The translations under genes and the position numbers were made by a program. From NCBI RefSeq assembly GCF_016862435.1, contig NZ_BOMY01000041.1:1-64000 (forward strand): DNA of 64,000 bases. Reading direction: 5' to 3'. Shown one piece after another: positions 17,168 to 25,214 of this stretch. A model generated the notes under the pieces. That model had not been told where the DNA came from. It was given only the letters and a program-made list of their open reading frames with translations, and did no database searches. This stretch comes from Paractinoplanes tereljensis. GTDB lineage: Bacteria; Actinomycetota; Actinomycetes; Mycobacteriales; Micromonosporaceae. Position 1 is the stretch's first letter, and every line of letters starts with the position of its first letter.

Positions 17168-18643
17168 TCAGCCGATCGGGTTCCAGCCGTCGGTGCCGGC
17201 CAGGTACTTCTGCGGGGTGTAGTTGGCCGCCTGCGCGTCGGTCAGCTGGGCGCGGTTGCTGTTGACGGTCGCGCCCGAGCCGGTGTTCTTGTATTCGTAG
17301 AACCGGGCGTTCTGCCAGGTGTTTGTGGACATGTCGGTCCACGGCTGGGCGATCTTGATGGTGGCGCTCAGCGACGACTCCCGGAAGGTGACCTGGGCGG
17401 CGGCGCCCCACGGCCGGCCGAGGTAGGTGAGGTTGGTGGGCAGGCCGGTGATCGTCGACTTGTAGATCAGGAAGCCGTACGTCTGGGTCGACGGCGTGTT
17501 GGCCGCCGTGAGGTAGCCGCCGGTGCTGCGCTTCTCGTAGATCTGGCAGGCGTTGAAGACCGCCTGGCCGTTGCCGTAGATGAAGTCGACGGTGCCCTCG
17601 ATGTAGGAGTTCGCGATGTACGCCCTAGCGCTGTTGTAGATCAGCAGCGTGTCCTGGTCGGCGGTGATCCGTACGTTCTTGAGGACTGCTTTGTCCCCGT
17701 ACAGTGCCAAAGCGAGGGCCTGCGAAGCGGCCACCGTCTCGTCGTAGTCGTTGTTGAAGGTCAGATTGGTGGCATTGAATTCCTTGGCCTGTACGTAGAC
17801 GGTGGCCGAGCCGGTGGTCCCGGCGGTCGAGGCGGGTTTGTTGTTGACGATCACCGTGGCCGACGGCGCCGACCCGAGGCCCTGGAAGGTGATGAACGGC
17901 TTGGTCGACGGGATGACCACGCTCTCCCGGTAGGTACCGGCCTTGATGGTGATGGTCCGCCGGGTGGTGTTGCCGGCCGGCACCGCGTCGACCGCGGCCT
18001 GCACGGTGGTGTAGCTGCCGGTGCCGTCCTTGGCGACCGTGGGCTTGGTGCCGGTGGTCGGTGACGTCGTCGGCGCGGTGGGGCCGGAGACGTAGTTGAA
18101 CGACCACTGCATCCGGGCGATGTCGGAGCAGGTCTCCTCGACGATCGGGTTGTTCCCCGCGGTCGACCCGTCCTTGTCGCTGATGCACAGGCCGCTCGCG
18201 ACACTCTTGATCTGGTACTTGCCGGCGGCCGCGGCCGACGCGGTGAACGTCCACAGCTGGTTGTTCTTGGTGGCGTCGCCGCAGCTGTACTGCTGCAGCT
18301 GGGTGCCCGAGGTGGTGGACGAGCTGGGCACGTCGATGCACTTGGTGCTGTTGCCGTTGACGAGCTGGAACTGCCCGGAGTTCTGCGCGGTCACCGTCCA
18401 TTGATGGTTGGTGGCCGCGGCGTTGCACGCGGTCTGGATCAGCAGGGCGCTGCTCGCGGTGGAGGCACCGGTGACGTCGACGCACTTGCCGCTGGCCCCG
18501 GACGCCAGGGTGTAGACGCCGGTCGCCACCGGGGCGGTGGCGGCGGCCGACGGCAGGGCCGCATAACCGATCAGGAGGGCCGGGACGGTCAGCACCACGG
18601 CGGCGAGGCGCAACCGGAACTTGGTTCTCGTGGATCCGGACAC
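17168..18643 (-). CDS. Secreted pectin methylesterase (CE8) with N-terminal CBM13
   Basis: The GTG at 18643 follows AAAGGA; the product is 491 aa. A signal peptide spans about residues 1-34. Residues about 38-170 form a ricin-B-type lectin (CBM13) with three repeats containing KCVDV, KCIDV and LCISD and the W of (N)QW/(Q)LW. A Thr/Pro linker precedes the CE8 beta-helix (about 195-491), which has QALAL, ADQDTLL, VDFIYGNGQAVFN and YLGRPWG: the Gln, two Asp and Arg of the active site. It demethylates pectin outside the cell, preparing substrate for the lyases. Confidence 0.92.
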   Translation of the reverse strand: MSGSTRTKFRLRLAAVVLTVPALLIGYAALPSAAATAPVATGVYTLASGASGKCVDVTGASTASSALLIQTACNAAATNHQWTVTAQNSGQFQLVNGNSTKCIDVPSSSTTSGTQLQQYSCGDATKNNQLWTFTASAAAAGKYQIKSVASGLCISDKDGSTAGNNPIVEETCSDIARMQWSFNYVSGPTAPTTSPTTGTKPTVAKDGTGSYTTVQAAVDAVPAGNTTRRTITIKAGTYRESVVIPSTKPFITFQGLGSAPSATVIVNNKPASTAGTTGSATVYVQAKEFNATNLTFNNDYDETVAASQALALALYGDKAVLKNVRITADQDTLLIYNSARAYIANSYIEGTVDFIYGNGQAVFNACQIYEKRSTGGYLTAANTPSTQTYGFLIYKSTITGLPTNLTYLGRPWGAAAQVTFRESSLSATIKIAQPWTDMSTNTWQNARFYEYKNTGSGATVNSNRAQLTDAQAANYTPQKYLAGTDGWNPIG

Positions 18644-18788
18644 TGCGGGTCCTTTCTGCCACCGCGGGTGCACCGGGGCACGGCGCGGCTTCCGACGCGA
18701 GGACGGCGGAGAAGTCGCGGAGTGGCACGCCCGCAGGCGGCGAGACATATGGGAACGGAAATGCATCGTTGGTGGTCGATGCGCCGCC

Positions 18789-18831
18789 AGGCTATGCGGG
18801 CCTCAACCATTACGTCAACTGGTGTTACAAA
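18789..18831 (-). promoter_or_regulatory. Promoter and TTTGTAACA box of the CBM13-methylesterase gene
   Basis: On the minus strand TTGACG (18818-18813) and TAGCCT (18794-18789) are 18 bp apart. TTTGTAACA (18831-18823) lies 4 bp upstream of the -35. The region is strikingly similar to that at 24.5 kb, sharing TATTTGT(T/A)ACACCAGTTG, CGCATA and CATCGAC in the same order. The box also contains the stop codon of the neighbouring PL1-CE8 gene. Confidence 0.55.
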
Positions 18832-20792
18832 TAGGTTCGGCGGCGCTCACCCGACCTGGCTGACGGAAGTTCCCGCCACGGCCGCCAGTGATCCGTACCG
18901 GCCAGGTAGGTCCCGATGGTGAAGTCCGCCGCGGCGGCCGGGTCGAGCTGGGGGCGGTTCTCGCTGACGGCGGCGCCCGGGCCGGTGTTGCGGTATTCGA
19001 AGAACCGGGCCTGCTGCCAGGGGAAGCCGCTCATGTCGGTCCACGGCGGGTCGGCGATCTGCGGGCCGAGCCAGGAGTCACGGATGACCACCTGGGCGAT
19101 GGCGCGCAGGTCGCCGCCCGGATGCCACGGCCGGCCCAGGTGGACGCTGCCCGCGGCGGCGTCGCTGGTGAACCGGCTGTGCGTGAACAGGAAGCCGTAC
19201 GGGTTGTCGTCGCTGGTGCTGGCGGCGGTGGTCCAGCCGTTGTTGGCCGGCGTGCCCCGGTCGCTGGAGAAGATCTCGCAGCCGTCGAAGACCGCGGTGC
19301 CCCGGCCGTAGATGAAGTCGACGTCGCCCTCGATGTAACAGTCGTGCAGGTAGGTGCGGCTCACCCGGTCGCGGTTGGGGCTGTCGGCCTTGTAGGTGTC
19401 CTGGTCGGCGACGAAGCGGGTGCGGTCGAAGATCGCCCGGTCGCCGACCGTGCGGACGGCGAGGGCCTGGCTCGGCGTGACCGACTCGTCGTAGGAGTTG
19501 GCCAGCGTCAGGTTACGTACCGTCACGTCGTCGCCCAGCGTGGTGAACGTCGGGCTGCCGGCCGAGCCGTAGGTGCCGCCGTAGAACTTCTCGCCACCGG
19601 CCGGGAGGTCGTAGGTGATCACCACGTCGGACGGGTTCCGGCCGGCGCCGACGAGGGTCACCCCGGCCATGTCCTCCCAGACGCGGACAACTTCGCGATA
19701 GACGCCCGGCTTGAGCACGATGACCCGAGGGTGCGCGCCAAGCGCGCCCATCAGGCTGGCGTAATCGCCGCTGCCGTCCAGCGCCACCGTGACGACCCGG
19801 GCCGGCGGCCGGTGCGAGGCCGGTTGAGGTCCTGCTCCGGCGCGGACGATCGCCGGCACCCGGTCCGCCGGATCCAGCGCGAACGGGTAGAACGTGGCCG
19901 GATCGAACGCGGCGCCGGCGATGTCCCGGCGGCCGCTCGAGCCGTCGAAGACGTTGCCGGTCTGCACCAGTTCCGACGCGGCGTCCTTGGCCACGAGCGG
20001 ATCGTTGACGTGGTCGAAGTAGGAGTTCTGGACGACCACCTTGGCCGCGTTGCGGCTCATCGTGCCGTACTGGCCGACGTCCTGCAGATAGTTGTTGTAG
20101 AGGTGCGCGGCGGCGGCGTTGTCGATGCTCCAGTTGCGCTGGAACGTGTTGCGGATCCAGTTGTGGTGCGCTGTCACGTGGGTGATCACGTTGGTGGTCC
20201 AGCCGAGGCCGAGCGCCTTGTTGGTGTCGGCGATGACGTTCCACGACACGGTCACGAAGTCGCAGTCCTTGCGGGTGTCGATCGCGCCGTCGCCGACCCG
20301 CTCGATGGTGTTGTGGTCGATCCAGATGTGGTGCGAGGTGTCGATCCGGATGCCGTCGTTGTCGTTTGTCGACTCCTTGCCGTCCCAGTCGCCCGGCAGA
20401 TACGAGTCGCGGATGGTCAGGTTGCGCACGACGACGTTGTGCTGCTGATTGATGTAGAAGCCGCCGCCGACGATCTCCGCGCCCGGGCCGGCACCGACGA
20501 TGGTCTTGTCCGACCCGACTTTGATCATGTCGCCGAACGGCGTCACGGCGATCGATCCGCGCACCCGGACGACGAGCGGTTCGGCCGCGGCGGCGTACGT
20601 CCGCAGGTCGTCGAGCGTGGTCGCGGTGACCGTCCGGCCGCCCGCCCCGCCGGTGGTGGTGGCGAGCCCGGCACCGGCGACCGCCGCGAAGCCGTCGACG
20701 GTGGCCGCCCTTTCAAAGCCGACGGCCGGGGAAGCGGGCGCGAGGATGGTGGCAGCGACAACCGCGGCCACGAGCAGGCGCGGCCCGATCAT
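18825..20792 (-). CDS. Pectate lyase (PL1) - pectin methylesterase (CE8) fusion
   Basis: This secreted 655-aa bifunctional enzyme has a signal peptide at about residues 1-25. The PL1 domain (about 30-310) has IWIDHNTIE, VTVSWNVIADTNKALGLGW and FQRNWSIDNAAAAHLYNNYL. The last differs from the usual R.PR.R.G block, so the catalytic Arg placement should be checked. The CE8 domain (about 330-640) has SQALAV, ADQDTYK, DVDFIYGRGTAVF and LGRPWHPGG. One protein could thus demethylate and cleave pectin. The ATG at 20792 follows GGGGAG and overlaps the upstream stop (ATGA). It is the last gene of the four-gene operon starting at 24442. Confidence 0.88.
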   Translation of the reverse strand: MIGPRLLVAAVVAATILAPASPAVGFERAATVDGFAAVAGAGLATTTGGAGGRTVTATTLDDLRTYAAAAEPLVVRVRGSIAVTPFGDMIKVGSDKTIVGAGPGAEIVGGGFYINQQHNVVVRNLTIRDSYLPGDWDGKESTNDNDGIRIDTSHHIWIDHNTIERVGDGAIDTRKDCDFVTVSWNVIADTNKALGLGWTTNVITHVTAHHNWIRNTFQRNWSIDNAAAAHLYNNYLQDVGQYGTMSRNAAKVVVQNSYFDHVNDPLVAKDAASELVQTGNVFDGSSGRRDIAGAAFDPATFYPFALDPADRVPAIVRAGAGPQPASHRPPARVVTVALDGSGDYASLMGALGAHPRVIVLKPGVYREVVRVWEDMAGVTLVGAGRNPSDVVITYDLPAGGEKFYGGTYGSAGSPTFTTLGDDVTVRNLTLANSYDESVTPSQALAVRTVGDRAIFDRTRFVADQDTYKADSPNRDRVSRTYLHDCYIEGDVDFIYGRGTAVFDGCEIFSSDRGTPANNGWTTAASTSDDNPYGFLFTHSRFTSDAAAGSVHLGRPWHPGGDLRAIAQVVIRDSWLGPQIADPPWTDMSGFPWQQARFFEYRNTGPGAAVSENRPQLDPAAAADFTIGTYLAGTDHWRPWRELPSARSGERRRTYL

Positions 20793-22462
20793 GACGCGCT
20801 CCCCGCGCCGTACTCGAGTGCACCGATGTCGGCGGCGCCGTTGTAGAGGGCGCCGCCGGTGTAGTCGACACCGCCGTTGCCGCTGATCGCCAGGCCGGTG
20901 TTGATGGCCGGCGAGCCGGCGGTCAGCGCGTAGGCCAGCGCCGTCTTCAGTTGGGGTCCGCTCGCCGCGGTGCCGTACGGGCCGGTCACCCCCGGGTTGA
21001 CGAACTTCGGATCGCCCGTCCTCGCGCTGGTGTCGGTCGACGGGATGGTCAGCGTGCCCGCGTAGAGGTTGTTCTGGTACGTGATCGTGCTGCTGGCCGT
21101 GAGCACGGCGTTGGCCTTGGTGGAGTGGTAGATGTTGTTACGGATCGTGTACTTCGCGGTCAGCGAGGTGCCGTAGCCGTACGTCAGATAGCCGCTGACG
21201 TTGTTGTAGATCGTGTTGTTGTAGATGTCGGCGACCGCGGCCTTGTCCGAGTGCAGGTAGATCGGGTAACGGGTGTTGCTCTTGATGATGTTGTACCGGA
21301 CGGTCACGCTGCCGAACGCGAACTGGCAGAGCAGGATGCCGTCGCCGTTGTCGTGCACGAAGTTGTACTGGACCAGGATGTTGGTGGTGGCCTTGTCCGG
21401 GTCGATGCCGTTGTAGTCGGCGCCGCCGGCCTTCTTGGACGTCTGGTAGATCTCGTTGTGCTCCACCGTGACGTTGTCGGCGAAGTACGCCTCGATGCCC
21501 GAGGTGCCGGCCTTGTAGACGGTGTTCCCGGTGATCAGCGCACCCCGGACGTCGGTGAGATAGACACCGTTGCAGCCGTACGCGGTGTTCGCCTGGGAGA
21601 TGTAGTTGTTCCGGATCACCACGTTGGTGTGCGGCCGGAAGTTCGCGTCACTCACCGACGCGCGGTTGCCCCAGCCGGTAGCGGTGGCCCCCGTGGCGTC
21701 ACCGCTGTACTGCTTGACGACAATCCCGGCGAACGACGTGTCGGAGATCGTCGAGTTCTGCACGGCGAGGTCGTTGAGGATGGTCGGCGTGCTGCCGGGG
21801 GCGGTGATCGAGGCGACGGTCGTGTCGAAGACTATGCCCCCGGTCTTCTTCGAGTTGTCCCAGCCGGTCTGGAAGGTGACGCCGGGTGCGTTGCCCGCGG
21901 CGTCGCCGCCGATCCAGTTGACCTGGCCGGTCACGTCGTGCACGTAGACGCCGTCGACGTACAGGTGATTGAGGGTGGTGCCGTTGTCGCCGTCGATGTG
22001 GATGCCGCGCAGGTCCTTCAGGTTCGCCCCGGCCGTGCCGGTGGCCGGCGCCGTGTTGGTGACCTCGAGGTTGCGGATCTCCCAGTACTGCTGGTTGTGC
22101 AGCTTCACGGTCGAGCCGACCTTCCCGGCCCCGTCGATCCGCGGGCGCGCGCCGGTGCCGTACGACGAGAGGACGATCGGGCTCCCGGTCACACCCGAGC
22201 CCTTCGGCCAGACGTAGCCGGACCAGACCTGCCCGGCCTTCAGCAGGATCTGGTCGCCGGCCTTGAACGTCGTGACGGTGAGCTTGCCCAGCGACTTCCA
22301 GGGCGCCGCCGAACTCGTGCCGGCATTCGCGTCGTTCCCGCCGGTGGCGTCCAGATAGTAGGTCGTCCCGGTGGCCGCCAGACCCGGTGTGGCCACCGAA
22401 ACGGCAAGGACGCCGATGGTCACCACGACGGCGCCCAGGGCACCCCATCGTCGGCTGTTCAC
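20789..22462 (-). CDS. Secreted right-handed beta-helix protein (PL9-like pectate lyase candidate)
   Basis: The GTG at 22462 follows GAGGAG at a spacing of 7; the product is 557 aa. The signal peptide runs to about residue 31 (LAVSVATPGLAAT). The mature N-terminus YYLDATGGNDANAGTSSAAPW then KAGDQILLKAGQVWSG is typical of secreted beta-helix polysaccharide lyases, including PL9. Many short NN/NT turn motifs (VIRNNYIS, ITGNTVYK, IYNNTIYNN) mark helix coils. Pectate lyase activity is inferred from fold and operon; I cannot confirm the PL9 catalytic Lys or calcium ligands by eye. Confidence 0.75.
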   Translation of the reverse strand: MNSRRWGALGAVVVTIGVLAVSVATPGLAATGTTYYLDATGGNDANAGTSSAAPWKSLGKLTVTTFKAGDQILLKAGQVWSGYVWPKGSGVTGSPIVLSSYGTGARPRIDGAGKVGSTVKLHNQQYWEIRNLEVTNTAPATGTAGANLKDLRGIHIDGDNGTTLNHLYVDGVYVHDVTGQVNWIGGDAAGNAPGVTFQTGWDNSKKTGGIVFDTTVASITAPGSTPTILNDLAVQNSTISDTSFAGIVVKQYSGDATGATATGWGNRASVSDANFRPHTNVVIRNNYISQANTAYGCNGVYLTDVRGALITGNTVYKAGTSGIEAYFADNVTVEHNEIYQTSKKAGGADYNGIDPDKATTNILVQYNFVHDNGDGILLCQFAFGSVTVRYNIIKSNTRYPIYLHSDKAAVADIYNNTIYNNVSGYLTYGYGTSLTAKYTIRNNIYHSTKANAVLTASSTITYQNNLYAGTLTIPSTDTSARTGDPKFVNPGVTGPYGTAASGPQLKTALAYALTAGSPAINTGLAISGNGGVDYTGGALYNGAADIGALEYGAGSAS

Positions 22463-22499
22463 GAGCACGCTCCTCTCGAGGGATTCACCCCGTAGATGT

Positions 22500-23789
22500 C
22501 TATCGATGGTGTTTGACAACAGAAAGGCGCGCGCCTGCGCCGGCCGCCACCAGTCCCGGGACGGCCCGCGCCGGGTCGATGCGGGTGTGCAGGGTGGGTG
22601 CCCAGCCGACGTCGGGGCTCAGGTCCGGGTCGTTCGCGGCGTTGTAGGCGGCGAGAACGTCGACCGGCCGGCCGTTGACCAGCGTGCCGCTCTCGTGGAT
22701 CGCGGTGCCGCTGGACACCCAGATGATGGTGGCGGCGGTGAACGGCGCGGCGAGCTGGAACGCGTTGTTCTCGGCGTACAGCTTGGACTCGATGCCGATG
22801 CCCCACGAGTACAGGTAGCCCGAGCCGGCGGTGGAGCGGTACAGGTTGTTGTAGACGTGCACCTGGCCGAACCGGACCCGCGGGCCTCGCTGCACGAGGT
22901 CCGTGATCTCGCTGTGGTGCATGGTGACGCGGATCTTGCCCCGGTCGGCGAGGACGGTGTCGCCGTTGCCCCACAGCATGCCCTTGTCGTGCCCGGAGAA
23001 CCTGCTCCAGGAGATGGTGACCAGGTCGCTCTGCCGGGCGATGTCGAGCAGGCCGTCGTGGCGCAGCAGATGCTGGCCGAAGACCAGCGGCTCGGCCGCG
23101 TCCGGGTGATCGCCGTCGTCGATGCTCACGTGGTCGATCCAGACGTGCGAGGTGTGGCTGAGGGCCAGGTTGTCCCACTCGGTCTTCCAGGCGTCGCCGT
23201 TCCATCCCGGGAAGCAGGTGTACGCGTCATGCAGCGCCAGGTTGCGCAGGATGACGTTGTGCACCGACTCCAGCTCCAGCTGGGCCCCGGTGATGCTGGA
23301 ATGCGGCAGTCCGACGATGGTGGTGTTCGACCCGACCAGGATCTTGACGCTTCGGCCCTGGTTGGCGTTGGAGGCCTTGCGGGCGTCTTCGAGGGGCCCG
23401 GTCGGCGCACCGGTCCAGACCGCCGGGTCGTACGCCTCAAGGTAGGCGCCGAGGTCCCAGCCGGGTGCGGCGTAGTCGGCGCAGTCCAGCGGGTTGCCGG
23501 CGGCGTCGACGTTGGCGTCGAAGCGTCCCGCCACGTAGACGATCTTCGGCTCGTCACCGGCCACGGCCGCGGCGAGTTCGTTGCGGTCGCGCACCAACCA
23601 GACGTGTTCGGCGGTGGCGGCCGACCCGCCGGTGACTCCCCCGTCGGCCGATCCCCAACCGTCGCGGGGCCCGAGGACCTCGCGCCCGATGTCGTGGCGC
23701 GGATCCGCGGCCCGCGCCGGGGCGGGTGCGATCCCGCCGGCCAGCAATCCCGCGATCAGCAGTACGGCTCGAATCCTCAGGCGCGCCAT
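22500..23789 (-). CDS. Secreted pectate lyase, PL1 family (second)
   Basis: This 429-aa protein starts at the ATG at 23789 behind AGGAGG. The signal peptide ends near PARAADP (residue 28). PL1 features are VWIDHVSIDDGDHPD, TISWSRFSGHDKGMLWGNGD and RGPRVRFG followed by HVYNNLY. It is longer than the 323-aa PL1 at 12.9 kb because of an N-terminal extension and larger loops (LDCADYAAPGWDLGAYLEAYDP), resembling Bacillus-type pectate lyases. It overlaps the upstream CE12 gene by 13 bp and precedes the beta-helix gene by 37 bp. Confidence 0.9.
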   Translation of the reverse strand: MARLRIRAVLLIAGLLAGGIAPAPARAADPRHDIGREVLGPRDGWGSADGGVTGGSAATAEHVWLVRDRNELAAAVAGDEPKIVYVAGRFDANVDAAGNPLDCADYAAPGWDLGAYLEAYDPAVWTGAPTGPLEDARKASNANQGRSVKILVGSNTTIVGLPHSSITGAQLELESVHNVILRNLALHDAYTCFPGWNGDAWKTEWDNLALSHTSHVWIDHVSIDDGDHPDAAEPLVFGQHLLRHDGLLDIARQSDLVTISWSRFSGHDKGMLWGNGDTVLADRGKIRVTMHHSEITDLVQRGPRVRFGQVHVYNNLYRSTAGSGYLYSWGIGIESKLYAENNAFQLAAPFTAATIIWVSSGTAIHESGTLVNGRPVDVLAAYNAANDPDLSPDVGWAPTLHTRIDPARAVPGLVAAGAGARLSVVKHHR

Positions 23790-24442
23790 TCTCGTGTCCT
23801 CCTGACCTGACTGTCGAGGAAGGGCGCGACCAGGCCGGCCACCGCCCTCGCCCCGTTGTCCACGAAGTGGGTGTTGTCCTCGATGCCGTCCGGGTACCTC
23901 GGATACGTCGAGGCCGGGACGTGCAGGAAGTACTTCCTGGTGCCGGCCGGCCCCTCGGCGTTCCACAGCCGGGTGCTGGCCGCGGTCAGGTCGAACAGCG
24001 GCACGCTCCGGTCGGCGGCGAGGCCGATCATCGCGGCCGGGTACTTCCCATGGCTGGGCTCGATGGTCCCGGCGGTGTCGAAGTGACGGCGTTCGACCGG
24101 CGTGATCAGCACCGGGCTCGCTCCCCTGGCTCGCGCCTGGTCGACGTAGCGCGCCAGATGCTCCGGGTAGGTCGTGGCCGGCTCGGTGTACCGGGCCGGG
24201 TCCTCGGCCTTCGCGTCGTTGTGCCCGAAGGAGATGACCAGGCAGTCGCCCGCCGTGATCCGGCCCAGGATCTCATCGAGCAGGCCCAGGCCGATGAAAC
24301 TCTTCGAACTCGCGCCGGGCCGGGCGACGTTCTCGACCTCGGCGTCGATGAGCTCCCCGAGGACCTGACCCCAGCCGGACTGGGGTGCCGCTTCGGCGGT
24401 GTACGTGGCGGCGGTGGAGTCACCGGCGATGTAGACGGTCAC
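23777..24442 (-). CDS. CE12-type rhamnogalacturonan acetylesterase lacking a signal peptide
   Basis: The GTG at 24442 follows GAGGGG; the product is 221 aa and begins directly at the first SGNH block (VYIAGDSTAA). Other blocks are GASSKSF, ISFGHNDAK and EDNTHF. The lack of a signal peptide contrasts with the secreted CE12 at 13.9 kb and suggests it deacetylates imported oligosaccharides in the cytoplasm. It is the first gene of the operon 24442-18825. A longer upstream frame has no signal-like sequence either. Confidence 0.85.
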   Translation of the reverse strand: MTVYIAGDSTAATYTAEAAPQSGWGQVLGELIDAEVENVARPGASSKSFIGLGLLDEILGRITAGDCLVISFGHNDAKAEDPARYTEPATTYPEHLARYVDQARARGASPVLITPVERRHFDTAGTIEPSHGKYPAAMIGLAADRSVPLFDLTAASTRLWNAEGPAGTRKYFLHVPASTYPRYPDGIEDNTHFVDNGARAVAGLVAPFLDSQVRRTREWRA

Positions 24443-24495
24443 TGCGGTTCCCCTCCACGTCGGCCAGAGACAACGAAGTCTGTCGATGTCCGGCC

Positions 24496-24537
24496 ACGTT
24501 ATGCGAACCGCCGAGTTAAGGCAACTGGTGTAACAAA
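24496..24537 (-). promoter_or_regulatory. Promoter and TTTGTTACA box of the four-gene pectinase operon
   Basis: On the minus strand TTGCCT (24524-24519) and TAACGT (24501-24496) are 17 bp apart. TTTGTTACA (24537-24529) lies 4 bp upstream of the -35. The start codon at 24442 is about 50 bp downstream of the -10. The layout copies that at 18.8 kb. Confidence 0.55.
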
Positions 24538-24616
24538 TATCCGGTCGACGGTCGGCCTCGCCCCTGATCACGACCCCGGCGGGCCTTACCATGCCGACGG
24601 CTACCGGCCCGCGCTG

Positions 24617-25141
24617 TCAATGGCGTTGCGAGCGCCGACCGGCTTCGGCTTGGTGCTGGAGGCGCTTGTTCGCCTGTGCGCTTGCTGCGGTGAGGCGCGC
24701 CACGAACGCGGTTGCCTGACGAAGCTCCTCGGCGCTGGTGTTCTGCAGGACCTCGGCGATCTCGGCGCCCGCCGCGGCCAGGAACGCGCGGGCCTGTTCG
24801 CGAGCACCCGGCTCGGGCCGTAACGTGACGCGGCGCCGGTCGGCGTGTTCCCGGCTGCGGCGAACGTGACCCGCCGTCTCGAGCCGGTTGAGCAGCACGG
24901 TGGTGGCACCGGAGGTCATCCCGATCTGCCGGGAGAGATCGGCCGGCGTCAACGGCTGGTCGGCTTCGGCCGCCCAGATGATGTGCCCGAGCGCGTTCGC
25001 GTCCGAGTTCGGCAGACTCATCCACGCGGCCAGGTGCTGGTTGAGCTCGGCGAAGCTGACGGCCCAGTCCCGAAGTTGCTGCATCGCGGCCGTCTGTTCC
25101 GGCGACCAGTCGACCGTCAACGGATCTACGCTCACTGCCAT
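24617..25141 (-). CDS. MarR-family transcriptional regulator
   Basis: This 174-aa protein starts at the ATG at 25141 with GAAGGAAG close upstream. The winged helix is clear: LTPADLSRQIGMTSGATTVLLNRLETAGHVRRSREHADRRRVTLR (about residues 64-109, shown here as its parts helix-turn-helix, wing and D.RR motif). MarR proteins are dimeric repressors released by small aromatic ligands. It is divergent from the FAD monooxygenase gene, a standard pairing, and probably represses both. Confidence 0.88.
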   Translation of the reverse strand: MAVSVDPLTVDWSPEQTAAMQQLRDWAVSFAELNQHLAAWMSLPNSDANALGHIIWAAEADQPLTPADLSRQIGMTSGATTVLLNRLETAGHVRRSREHADRRRVTLRPEPGAREQARAFLAAAGAEIAEVLQNTSAEELRQATAFVARLTAASAQANKRLQHQAEAGRRSQRH

Positions 25142-25145
25142 CTTC

Positions 25146-25171
25146 CTTCACTCTGTAGTAGCTTCACTGTA
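25146..25171. promoter_or_regulatory. Direct repeats between MarR and monooxygenase genes
   Basis: CTTCACTCTGTA (25146-25157) and CTTCACTGTA (25162-25171) form a direct repeat in the short space between the divergent genes, a plausible MarR binding region. Confidence 0.4.
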
Positions 25172-25214
25172 AAGCATGACGGGAGCCGTCGTGCCCAGGA
25201 AGATCGGACAGACT

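Noticed and set aside
20789..22462. Firm assignment of the beta-helix protein to PL9
   Set aside because: Only the general beta-helix start is visible; catalytic Lys and calcium ligands could not be located by eye, so it is listed as a candidate.
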